In this document: positions 8,632 through 16,325 of the stretch, in pieces
How the letters are laid out: each line of letters begins with the position of its first letter
How positions within the stretch are numbered: the stretch's first letter is position 1
Origin: CAYTID01 sp964437735
GTDB lineage: Bacteria; Bacteroidota; Ignavibacteria; UBA10030; BY39
Reading direction: 5' to 3'
Assembly: GCA_964437735.1 (NCBI GenBank)
Contig: CAYTID010000012.1
Coordinates: 1 to 39,231, forward strand
DNA: 39,231 nucleotides
The notes under the pieces: generated by a model
The model's database searches: none
Told to the model about the DNA's origin: nothing
What the model saw: the letters and a program-made list of their open reading frames with translations, nothing else
Translations under genes and position numbers: made by a program

Positions 8632-9393
8632 TTGTTTTCCTGGCGAAAACTTAATGAAAAACCGATAATCATTGCTCATCGCGGTGCATCCACATCTGCA
8701 CCGGAAAACACTATAGCGGCTTTTAAGAAAGCCATTGAAGAAGGTTCCGACGCGATTGAACTGGATGTAAGATTAACCAAAGACAAAGAAATCATTGTAA
8801 TACACGATTCGAGGCTTGAGCGTACGACAAACGGAAGAGGAAAGGTTTCAGATTATAAAATTGCTGATCTTAAAAAATTCGACAACGGTTCGTGGTTCGG
8901 AAACAGGTTTTACAAAGAATCCATCCCGACACTCGAAGAAGTTATAAAAGTAACGAATAAAAAAGTAGGATTAAATCTGGAATTGAAGTCACTTCCTGCA
9001 AGAGATCAGTCGTTGATGATACAAAAATGCATCCATCTCATATATAAATACAAAATCCAAAAAAATGTTCTTTTGTCGTCATTCGATTACTCGATCGTAA
9101 AAACGATTAAAAAAATCGATTCAACATTACTGACGGGAATTGTATACAGCCCGGTAATAAAATTAAGAAAAAACCCCACCAATCTGGCTTTGAAAAATGA
9201 TGCTGACGCAGTAATAGTAAGCAGAAATTATTTGCGGGACAGAATGGTAGAGGAGGCACACAATAATCAGTTGCAAATATTTGTTTATAAAGTAGAGAAT
9301 GTTAAGCAGCTTGAACGAATGATCAATTCCGGCGTAGACGGGATTATGACTACCTCGCCCAAAATCCTCAGGAAATATTTATCCAGAGGGTAA
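8632..9393 (+). CDS. Glycerophosphodiester phosphodiesterase family protein
   Basis: Predicted to hydrolyse glycerophosphodiesters to glycerol-3-phosphate and an alcohol. The TIM-barrel motifs are present: AHRGASTSAPENT (about residues 14-26), the metal-binding ELDVRLTKD, the catalytic IHD (about 60-62), and ELKS (about 120). The start is a TTG with an excellent GGAGGA ribosome-binding site 8 bases upstream, placed in the end of adk. There is no signal peptide, so it is probably cytoplasmic. The length of 253 residues is normal for this family. The exact substrate (GPC, GPE, lysolipid) cannot be told. Confidence 0.9.
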   Translation: MFSWRKLNEKPIIIAHRGASTSAPENTIAAFKKAIEEGSDAIELDVRLTKDKEIIVIHDSRLERTTNGRGKVSDYKIADLKKFDNGSWFGNRFYKESIPTLEEVIKVTNKKVGLNLELKSLPARDQSLMIQKCIHLIYKYKIQKNVLLSSFDYSIVKTIKKIDSTLLTGIVYSPVIKLRKNPTNLALKNDADAVIVSRNYLRDRMVEEAHNNQLQIFVYKVENVKQLERMINSGVDGIMTTSPKILRKYLSRG

Positions 9394-9417
9394 AATCGAC
9401 AATCAATAAGGAAGTTT

Positions 9418-10347
9418 ATGAAAAAAAAGGTATTATGGTTCAATGTTTTTATTCTGTTATTAATATTCATCAATCACTTTGCTGAAGCTCAGTCGCTGGA
9501 AGAGAGGCTGCAGAAATTCGGAGCAGGATTCGCCAAGGGCTATATTCAGCCGTTTGCGGATGCGTTCGGGGCAAATCTTAATTCCGGAATTTATCATACG
9601 GCGGATGTTTCAACCGGAATTGATTTCTATATAGGGACAAAAATTTTAGTTTCAATTATTCCTAATTCGGCAAAAAATTTTGATGCCAATATGAGTGATT
9701 TAAATAGTTTAAGACCATCCGGGACAGGGCAGTATCCCCAGTCTGTCAGGACCGCAACATTGTTCGGTGATCAGGGGACAAGAGTAATATCAAATGGCGG
9801 AATTGTGGGAGATACATTACAACTTCCGAGTGGTACAGATTTGTCATTGTTCCCATTAATCGTTCCGCAGATTTCGATTGGGAATATTTTCGGGATACGT
9901 GCAATTATCAGATATTTGCCGGAAACAAAACTTGAGGAATATGGAAAAATATCATTCATAGGACTCGGGATTCAGCATGATATTACACAATGGTTAATCG
10001 GTGTGCCGTTTGATTGGTCAGCACATATAATGTATCAAAATTTAAAGGTTGCACCATTGATGGAGGGAAATGCCTATAGTCTCGGAACTGAGATCAGTAA
10101 AACATTTTTATTCGCAACGTTGTACGGAGGTTTGGCTTATGAGTATTCCGACTTAAGCATAAAATATGATTGGCAGCCTCCGCTTCAGGGTGTTGGAGTA
10201 AAAAAGATAAATTTTGATTTAATGGGACAAAATTCGTACAGAGCAACCGCGGGATTGAGTCTGAGATTTTTGATTATTCACGTTAATGCGGAATATAATT
10301 TATCGTATCAACCGACGGCAGTAATCGGTGTTGGAATAATTTTATAG
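9418..10347 (+). CDS. DUF6588-like outer-membrane beta-barrel protein
   Basis: The N-terminus is a signal peptide ending near AEAQS (residues 22-26). The remainder has the alternating, Gly- and aromatic-rich strands and the C-terminal hydrophobic strand of a small outer-membrane barrel. The stretch IVPQISIGNIFGIRAIIRYLP and the following GLGIQHDITQWL resemble DUF6588 proteins of Bacteroidota as I remember them. Function is unknown. The start follows AAGGAAG at good spacing, and the gene lies 24 bases after the phosphodiesterase, so it may be cotranscribed. Confidence is high for an exported barrel and moderate for the family name. Confidence 0.6.
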   Translation: MKKKVLWFNVFILLLIFINHFAEAQSLEERLQKFGAGFAKGYIQPFADAFGANLNSGIYHTADVSTGIDFYIGTKILVSIIPNSAKNFDANMSDLNSLRPSGTGQYPQSVRTATLFGDQGTRVISNGGIVGDTLQLPSGTDLSLFPLIVPQISIGNIFGIRAIIRYLPETKLEEYGKISFIGLGIQHDITQWLIGVPFDWSAHIMYQNLKVAPLMEGNAYSLGTEISKTFLFATLYGGLAYEYSDLSIKYDWQPPLQGVGVKKINFDLMGQNSYRATAGLSLRFLIIHVNAEYNLSYQPTAVIGVGIIL

Positions 10348-10360
10348 CGGATACTAAGGG

Positions 10361-10413
10361 ATATCGGATTGAATTAATTTATTTTTTTTATCTGTAAGAT
10401 TTTTTGCCGATAT
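10361..10413. repeat. Inverted repeat in the convergent gap (possible weak bidirectional terminator)
   Basis: ATATCGG at 10361-10367 is matched by CCGATAT at 10407-10413, and the outer flanks AAG and CTT could extend the stem with a bulge. The roughly 39-base loop contains a run of seven or more T. It lies between two converging genes, where a bidirectional terminator would be expected, but the large loop makes this a weak candidate. Confidence 0.25.
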
Positions 10414-10464
10414 TCCGGCTCTTAGCTTCTGACCAATCCAATCTGGGAGGTGAATAATTAATAA

Positions 10465-11352
10465 TTATTGTAATCGTTTCACTTTAACTGTTCCGACACC
10501 GGCTTCAATTCTAATATTCATTTTGCCTTTAGTTGAGTAGTAATTGCTTGTTACATATTCGTCAGTTGTTTCTTCTATAAAATCTTTGTCTATATCAATA
10601 TTAGTGATAAAGTTTTTTTCGCACCAAATTTTCGCTCCGGTTTTTTGGGGAATATAGACATTTAAAGAACCTAAGCCTATTTCAATGTTTACATCCACCT
10701 CTTTGTTAAGGTCGCCGTTAAAATCAAGATCGTATGCGCCCAATCCTCCGCTGAATTTCAGCGAATTGAAATTTGCATTATTTAAATTGTATGCCTTAAA
10801 TCTGCTGACTCCGGATTCGATATTTATGTTTTCAATTATATATTCATTTTTTTTATCGAAAAGAACTGTAACTGAACTGGCTCCTGTGGAAATGTTCAAG
10901 TCTTTTACCTGTAAGCCTGAGAAATCAAGTCTCCCTTTTCCGGCTCCCAATTCGATATCAAAAGAAACGGGTATTTTTACCGGAAATTCTAACTTCCATT
11001 TTTCGTTGTCGAATCCCTTAACGCTGAAAGATTTTTTATCCGAAGATTTTACCGATTTATTCTGAATCCTTAAATAACCTATTTGATCTCTAATGATATA
11101 TTCATATCGGTTAGATAAATCGGTTGTATTCGCATCACTCTTTATGCTGAAATTGACACTGTTATTATCTTCCCCTTGCATTATTACGAGATCGCCGAAA
11201 GCCGCATCAATGTTAACTTTAATTTCTTTTTCGCTTGAAACGGGGATCTCTTTTGAGAATTTTTTTTCGTCTCCTGACGGAAAGGCAATAAAACTGGAAG
11301 CAATGAATAGTATAATAAAAATAATCCAATATTTCTGTGGTTTGTTTTTCAT
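10465..11352 (-). CDS. Secreted toast-rack/DUF4097-like beta-repeat protein
   Basis: A signal peptide or membrane anchor at residues 8-25 is followed by about 265 residues of regular short beta-strands with repeated patterns such as VNIDAAFGDLVI, LELGAGKGRLDFSGL, VNIEIGLGSLNVYIP and IRIEAGVGTVKVKRL. This is the signature of the toast-rack/DUF4097 (DUF2154-like) beta-solenoid proteins, often encoded beside envelope-stress regulators. It begins 35 bases after the sigma-factor gene and closes the minus-strand operon, so it may be part of a sigma-controlled envelope response. No catalytic residues are evident. The domain call is moderately sure and the role is inference. Confidence 0.6.
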   Translation of the reverse strand: MKNKPQKYWIIFIILFIASSFIAFPSGDEKKFSKEIPVSSEKEIKVNIDAAFGDLVIMQGEDNNSVNFSIKSDANTTDLSNRYEYIIRDQIGYLRIQNKSVKSSDKKSFSVKGFDNEKWKLEFPVKIPVSFDIELGAGKGRLDFSGLQVKDLNISTGASSVTVLFDKKNEYIIENINIESGVSRFKAYNLNNANFNSLKFSGGLGAYDLDFNGDLNKEVDVNIEIGLGSLNVYIPQKTGAKIWCEKNFITNIDIDKDFIEETTDEYVTSNYYSTKGKMNIRIEAGVGTVKVKRLQ

Positions 11353-11387
11353 GACTAACTAATTTACGTCATAAAACCTAATATGTT

Positions 11388-12047
11388 TCAATAATGTTTA
11401 ATTCTATCTCTGAGGTATTTGTATAATAATTCGCGTGCTCTGAAAATATGTACCTTTACGGTTCCCAGAGGCAATTTCAATTCCTTCGCAATCTCATCAT
11501 ATTCTTTTTCATGCTGGTGCCTCATTATTATGACTTTTTGGTATTTTTTCGGGAGTTTACCAATTGCTTCATTGAGTAATGCCGATCTTTCTTTTAAAAT
11601 TATTTCTTTGTCGGGTTCATATGTGGAATCCGGTATTTCAAAATAATATTCGCTGTTTTTTGTCATGATCGGTTTATTGATGGAAACAGTTGCGAGCTTT
11701 TTTTTGCGAATATGGTCGATCCCTTTATTGATAGCAATTTTATATATCCACGAGAAGAATGTAAATTCCTGTTTATAGTTCTTTAAGGCTTTATACACAT
11801 TGACAAAAACTTCCTGAATTATATCATCGACTTCATCTTTATTATGAACAACATTAAACAGAACATGTGATAAAGTAAATTTGTATTTTTTCATTAACAG
11901 TTCGAAAGCTTTCTGGTCCCCGCGAAGTGTTTGCTGAACGAGCTTCAAATCCTGTTTTTGAGATTCTGCTTTTTTCTTTGAGGCAGGAGTAAGTATTTGC
12001 AGAGGTTCTTTTCGTTTCTCTTTTTTTACGGATTTCTTTTTAATCAT
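11388..12047 (-). CDS. ECF-type RNA polymerase sigma factor
   Basis: Group IV sigma-70 factor directing RNA polymerase to a special promoter set. Region 2 is seen in DEVDDIIQEVFVNVYKAL and FFSWIYKIAINKGIDHIRKK (about residues 75-120). Region 4 helix-turn-helix is KLPKKYQKVIIMRHQHE followed by YDEIAKELKLPLGTVKVHIF (about 165-205). The 219-residue length is longer than the usual 170-190 because of a Lys-rich N-terminal tail of about 35 residues. No anti-sigma factor gene is next to it; the downstream neighbour is a secreted beta-repeat protein instead. It may be regulated at the level of expression or by an unlinked partner. Confidence 0.92.
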   Translation of the reverse strand: MIKKKSVKKEKRKEPLQILTPASKKKAESQKQDLKLVQQTLRGDQKAFELLMKKYKFTLSHVLFNVVHNKDEVDDIIQEVFVNVYKALKNYKQEFTFFSWIYKIAINKGIDHIRKKKLATVSINKPIMTKNSEYYFEIPDSTYEPDKEIILKERSALLNEAIGKLPKKYQKVIIMRHQHEKEYDEIAKELKLPLGTVKVHIFRARELLYKYLRDRIKHY

Positions 12048-12115
12048 TATTCGTATAGGAAATTCATCACAAAATATAAAAAAAATATTTGTCTGGCAAT
12101 ATTATTTTATTTCAA

Positions 12116-13315
12116 TCATATACTGTTAAGCGCCTGGGTAAAATCCGAAACCAAATCATCAATACCTTCAATGCCTACTGAAATCCGGACCATACCCGGG
12201 GCTACGCCCTGTCTTGCCAGCTCACTTTCAGATAAATTGATGTGGGAAGAATAGACGGGTATACTTACAAGCGTTTCGACTCCTCCGAGAGACATTGCAT
12301 TAATTGCAATTTTTAATTTGTCACAAACTTTTACAGCGCCTTTTAATCCATTCTTAACTTCTATAGTGATCATTGCTCCAAAGCCGGACATTTGTTTTTT
12401 TGCAATTTGATGCTGAGGATGTGAAGGCAAACCGGGATAAATTACCTTTAATACATTTTTATGTTTTGATAAGAATTTTGCGAGCTTCATAGCATTATCA
12501 TTTTGCCGTTCCGCTCTCAGTTCAAAAGTTTTAAGACTTCGGTCTAATAAAAAAGCTGCAAACGGATCGGCGCATCCGCCAAGATGTTTTGAAAGGGCTT
12601 TTATTTTTTTTAATATTTTTTTCTTACCGATTGCAACTCCTCCAACTATATCAGCATGGCCGCCTAAATATTTTGTAACACTTTCTATTATAATGTCCAC
12701 TCCGAAGTCAAAAGGTTTTTGATTGATTATTGTTGCAAACGTATTATCGCTTATTATTGTAATTTTGGTTTTATACTCCTTTTCAATTTTTCTGGTCAAT
12801 TCCACCAACTTATGTAGGTCGACAATATCGAGTGTTGGGTTTGTCGGGGATTCCAGATAGACTATCCTGGTTCTGGGATTGATTAAATATATTAAATCGT
12901 TCAGCGAATGAGATTCTACATACCTTACATTAATATTGTAATTCACGAGAGAATCGCGAAAAAATCGGTAGGTTCCTCCATAAAGGGCAGAAGTACTTAC
13001 AATTTCATCGCCGGATTTACATATGGAAAGAATCGTTGTAGAGATTGCCGCCATGCCCGATGAAAATAAAATTGCAGATTCAGCTTCTTCCATAAGGGCA
13101 ATTTTTTCCTCAACCTCGCGCACGGTCGGATTATGGTATCTTGTGTAAACATAAACCGACTCGTCTCCCTCGGCGAAACGGACTGCATGATTTGAATTTT
13201 CAAATCGGTATGTGCTCGTTTGATAAATTGGAAAAGCGATAGGTCCCGTACGTGCATACAATTTATTCCCGTGAATTGCACGAGTGGTAATCGAATTACT
13301 TCTTTTTTTCTTCAT
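12116..13315 (-). CDS. Cys/Met metabolism PLP-dependent trans-sulfuration enzyme
   Basis: Fold-type I PLP enzyme of the cystathionine gamma-synthase/gamma-lyase/methionine gamma-lyase group, acting in sulfur amino acid metabolism. The cofactor lysine is Lys215 in SVTKYLGGHADIVGG. Other conserved parts are YTRYHNPTVREVEEKIA (about residues 57-73), FSSGMAAIS, YLESPTNPTLDI and the C-terminal ISVGIEGIDDLVSDF. The length of 399 residues is normal. Sequence inspection does not separate synthase from lyase or O-acetylhomoserine sulfhydrylase. The gene lies 30 bases after the SDR gene and 68 before the sigma factor on the same strand. Confidence 0.88.
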   Translation of the reverse strand: MKKKRSNSITTRAIHGNKLYARTGPIAFPIYQTSTYRFENSNHAVRFAEGDESVYVYTRYHNPTVREVEEKIALMEEAESAILFSSGMAAISTTILSICKSGDEIVSTSALYGGTYRFFRDSLVNYNINVRYVESHSLNDLIYLINPRTRIVYLESPTNPTLDIVDLHKLVELTRKIEKEYKTKITIISDNTFATIINQKPFDFGVDIIIESVTKYLGGHADIVGGVAIGKKKILKKIKALSKHLGGCADPFAAFLLDRSLKTFELRAERQNDNAMKLAKFLSKHKNVLKVIYPGLPSHPQHQIAKKQMSGFGAMITIEVKNGLKGAVKVCDKLKIAINAMSLGGVETLVSIPVYSSHINLSESELARQGVAPGMVRISVGIEGIDDLVSDFTQALNSI

Positions 13316-13345
13316 ATTTTTCTCTCTCTGAAAATTATTGAATAT

Positions 13346-14113
13346 TTATCTTGCACAGGTTTGAGCCCGACCGCCGTCGATGCTGTAACTTACGCCGGTA
13401 ATCCATCCTGCTTTTTCGGATGCCAGGAATAAAATCAATTCAGCGATTTCTTCCGACGTTCCAACTCGTCCAATTGGGTGAGTCGTCTTGCTATGCTCAA
13501 GAAAGTTCTGATAATTTTCATCACTCATTCCCCCGGCTTTGTGCAGATTGGTTATTACAACTCCAGGATTTACTCCGTTTACCCGGACTCCTTTTGATGC
13601 TACTTCCAGTGCAACACAATGGGTAAGCTGATCTAATCCTGCTTTGCTTACACAGTACGAAAGCACACTCGGGAATGATCGTACGCCGGTTATACTTGAT
13701 ACGTTTACGATGTTTCCCTTCCGTTCGATCAGGTGAGGCAGGGATAGCTGTATCATTCTGAAAACAGATCTCAAATTAACATCCATCATGTAGTCCCAGT
13801 TTTCAAGAGTTGTGTTTTCAATGTTACCCGAACTAATGATCCCGGCAGCATTAACCAGAACGTCAATTCCTTTATATTTTTGAATTGCCTTTTCAACTAT
13901 TTTTTTGCGGTCTTCCTCGTTGGTTATATCGGCTGCAATAAATTCAAGATTTGCTGATTTATTATTATCATTGAAAGATATAAGCTCGTTTATGCGACGT
14001 GAAGCGATTACAACATTTGCCCCTCTTTCGATAGATATTTTCGCGACAGCTTTTCCGATCCCGCTTGATGCGCCGGTAATTATAAATGTTTTATTTTCGA
14101 ATTCTTTTTTCAT
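13346..14113 (-). CDS. Short-chain dehydrogenase/reductase (SDR) family oxidoreductase
   Basis: Classical SDR of 255 residues that uses NAD(P)(H). The nucleotide-binding motif TGASSGIG is at residues 13-20, NAAG at 88-91, and the catalytic set is Ser140 with Tyr153 and Lys157 in YCVSK. An Arg-Arg pair (39-40) at the end of the second beta-strand suggests NADPH preference; this is inference. The C-terminal stretch GWITGVSYSIDGGRA is typical of the FabG-like branch. The substrate is unknown. It is the first gene of the minus-strand cluster that continues with the trans-sulfuration enzyme; the upstream 14114-14297 region probably holds the promoter, though I could not fix one. Confidence 0.87.
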   Translation of the reverse strand: MKKEFENKTFIITGASSGIGKAVAKISIERGANVVIASRRINELISFNDNNKSANLEFIAADITNEEDRKKIVEKAIQKYKGIDVLVNAAGIISSGNIENTTLENWDYMMDVNLRSVFRMIQLSLPHLIERKGNIVNVSSITGVRSFPSVLSYCVSKAGLDQLTHCVALEVASKGVRVNGVNPGVVITNLHKAGGMSDENYQNFLEHSKTTHPIGRVGTSEEIAELILFLASEKAGWITGVSYSIDGGRAQTCAR

Positions 14114-14297
14114 ATTGTTCTCAATATATTATACATTCATTTTCGTTGCAATCTTGATTGAGACTGTTAGTATAATTTTATTATTATTTAAAAAAATAAT
14201 TCCTTAAACAAATATTTCGAGCAGTTTTTATTGTAGTTATTTGATTCATCTCTTTGAGAATATACAAATTTCCCGAAAAATTTTAAATAATATTCAT

Positions 14298-14334
14298 AAA
14301 AAAACCCGGCTGTTTTAAAAACAAACCGGGCTTT
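14298..14334 (-). terminator. Rho-independent terminator after the PEGA lipoprotein gene
   Basis: Reading the minus strand, AGCCCGG and CCGGGTT form the outer stem. TGTTTT and AAAACA form an inner stem around a short loop, and the hairpin ends in a run of about eight T (A-run at 14298-14304 on the plus strand). It lies 20 bases past the lipoprotein stop codon. It is the clearest terminator in the window. Confidence 0.8.
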
Positions 14335-14354
14335 GTTTGATTCTTAGAATTTAA

Positions 14355-15088
14355 TTAAAATCTTCTGTCGTTTATAGTTTTATTATAAATCCAGGTCACA
14401 TCAACCCATGCAGGGTTACCGGGAGTTCCACCTCCTCTTCCCGAGATTTTCAGCTTGGAATAATTAAAATCATGATCGTACAGGAAAACATATCTTGTTA
14501 CTGTATCGGCAATGCTGGTTGACCATGTTCCATCTTTTACGGACGAACTAATGCCGTCATTCAGGTTTGTGCTTGTCCCGATTTTAAAAAAGGTTTGGCG
14601 TGTCATCCCCGATCCTGTGTGTGCACTTGTGACAACAAAACCACTTGAAGAATAGAAAATATCTACTTTATCTTTATCTGCCGAAGAAATACCATAAGCA
14701 GTACCTGTTGATAAATCCAACCCACTTGGCTGTAGGGTAGTTGTTCCGATAGTTTCATATATTCTAACTGGTCCAAAAGAAGAAGTTTTCAGTGGAAAAG
14801 TAATAGACCTAGTAATTTTTGTGTTGGCAATAATATTTACTGTAAAAGTTGTATCGCTGAAACCTGATAATACTAGTTTAACTGTATTGTTTCCGGTGTT
14901 CAGGTTCAGAATGCTGTCCGGAGTTGTTTTAGTCGTATTGGTTCCGTTCACCCAAATTTGGCGCCGGATGGAGTTGATTCGATAAAAATACTTCCTTTTT
15001 GCTGAACCGGCGGATTAACCGTGGATTCTTCGCACGACATAAATGTAAAAGCAAATATAATAATTAAAACAAATGAAAATTTTAACAT
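14355..15088 (-). pseudogene. PEGA-domain lipoprotein with a single-base frameshift
   Basis: The minus-strand ATG at 15088 follows a strong AGGAGG and begins a lipoprotein signal (MLKFSFVLIIIFAFTFMSC, Cys19 as lipid anchor). After a short linker comes GSIFIESTPSGAK, the start of a PEGA surface domain. The frame then ends at TGA (14948-14950). One frame over, coding resumes at once with VNGTNTTKTTPDSI and runs to 14355. Adding one A to the AAA at 14957-14959 would read GAKIWVNGTN, exactly what a PEGA domain should have. Downstream of it, the roughly 130 C-terminal residues are unrecognised. This is either a real mutation, a slippage-tolerant site or a sequencing error in a short homopolymer. 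It lies 16 bases after the upstream lipoprotein gene and shares its transcript. Confidence 0.8.
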
Positions 15089-15103
15089 AAATTCCTCCTG
15101 TGA

Positions 15104-15598
15104 TTATTGATGTGTAAGATTAAAATCGAATTTATTTCCGTCAACCGTAACTGTAAATTTTCCTGAAATGGTTTTCCGGTCTTCAGAAATTTTTCCCTTG
15201 TATGTACCGGCATATCTGCTGTGGAGCAAGTCTTTTATAGTAACTTCAGAAGTTTCCATATTAATTGTACCCGATACATCTTGGCGGATTTGTTCACGGT
15301 AGTTGATAACTGTCTTTCCTGTAAAACTGTTTCCTTCTTGTGAAGTAATTGTCAAAGTGAAATCCCTCAAATCAAATTTTCCTTTCCATACACCTTTTAT
15401 ATCGGAAAAAATGTCCGGTGTCTCAACTGCTGTTGTTTCTTCTTTTACGATCTCTGTCGGTTTTTCCTCAATAACCGGTTCGGTTTTTTTCTTGCAGCCG
15501 CCCATGTTGATCATTCCAAGTGTAATAACCACTGATAAAAACGTCAACAAAAAAATATTTTGGCCGGAAAAAAAATTCTTAAAGATTGTTTTGTTCAT
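15104..15598 (-). CDS. Lipoprotein of unknown function
   Basis: A 164-residue protein with a membrane segment at about residues 16-32 and a lipobox ending MGGC, so Cys35 should be lipid-modified. A Glu/Pro/Thr/Lys-rich linker (about 36-65) follows. The folded part from about residue 66 starts IKGVWKGKFDLRDFTLTI and has an all-beta pattern (strands around GNSFTGKTVI, DVSGTINMETSEVTI, YAGTYKGKISEDRKTISGKFTV) like lipocalin-type or copper-resistance-like small barrels. I do not recognise the family. A GGAG ribosome-binding site precedes the ATG. It is cotranscribed with the frameshifted PEGA lipoprotein. Confidence 0.72.
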   Translation of the reverse strand: MNKTIFKNFFSGQNIFLLTFLSVVITLGMINMGGCKKKTEPVIEEKPTEIVKEETTAVETPDIFSDIKGVWKGKFDLRDFTLTITSQEGNSFTGKTVINYREQIRQDVSGTINMETSEVTIKDLLHSRYAGTYKGKISEDRKTISGKFTVTVDGNKFDFNLTHQ

Positions 15599-15730
15599 TT
15601 TTATTCTCCTGTTATAAATATAATTTTCGATTAAAATAAATATAATGTTCTTTTATGATTTTTACAATCATTGAACGATTGGACATTATTCACTTTATTT
15701 ACTAAATTTATAATAATATGAATATTCTGC

Positions 15731-16270
15731 ATGATACTAACAGATAAAAAGATTCTTTTGGAAATAAAAAAGGGGAATATCCTAATCAGCCCGTTTAATA
15801 AAAATTTTCTCGGATCGAACAGCTATGATGTTCATTTGGGCGATTGGATGGCAGTTTACCGAGACGAGATATTGGATGCAAAAAAGCATAATAAAGTGAA
15901 TATTTTTAAAATTCCCATAGAGGGAATGATCCTCGTTCCGAGCAAATTATATCTTGGCGTAACAAACGAATATACCGAAACCCATAATTTTGTTCCCTTT
16001 CTGGAGGGGAAAAGCAGTGTCGGCAGGTTGGGAATAGATATCCATGCGACGGCGGGAAAAGGAGATGTCGGTTTCTGCAATACATGGACTTTGGAAATTT
16101 CAGTCAGGCAGCCTGTCAGAATTTATGCAGGAATGCCGATAGGACAATTGATCTATTTTGAGATTAGCGGTGATGTGGGTATTAATTATAGTCAGAAAAA
16201 ATCCGCTAAGTATGTCAATAAAACAGTTAAGCCCGTTGAGTCGATGATGTGGAAAAATTTTAAACAATGA
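15731..16270 (+). CDS. dcd: dCTP deaminase
   Basis: Deaminates dCTP to dUTP, feeding thymidylate synthesis, possibly with a dUTPase activity in bifunctional members. The family core is clear: FLEGKSSVGRLGIDIHATAG (about residues 91-110), then GDVGFCNTWTLEI, where Glu122 matches the catalytic glutamate, and PVRIYAGMPIGQLIYFE. The N-terminal ILTDKKILLEI and INPFNKNFLGSNSYDVHLG-like region (20-38) also fit. The length of 179 residues is normal. No clear ribosome-binding site. Whether it is mono- or bifunctional cannot be decided by eye. Confidence 0.93.
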   Translation: MILTDKKILLEIKKGNILISPFNKNFLGSNSYDVHLGDWMAVYRDEILDAKKHNKVNIFKIPIEGMILVPSKLYLGVTNEYTETHNFVPFLEGKSSVGRLGIDIHATAGKGDVGFCNTWTLEISVRQPVRIYAGMPIGQLIYFEISGDVGINYSQKKSAKYVNKTVKPVESMMWKNFKQ

Positions 16271-16325
16271 ACAATAAATATTTACTAATTTTTGTATCAA
16301 ACTAATTAACCATAAGGAAAAATAA

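Noticed and set aside
10685..11362. Plus-strand frames opposite the toast-rack-like gene
   Set aside because: No ribosome-binding sites or recognisable domains; the minus-strand protein has a signal peptide and regular repeats.
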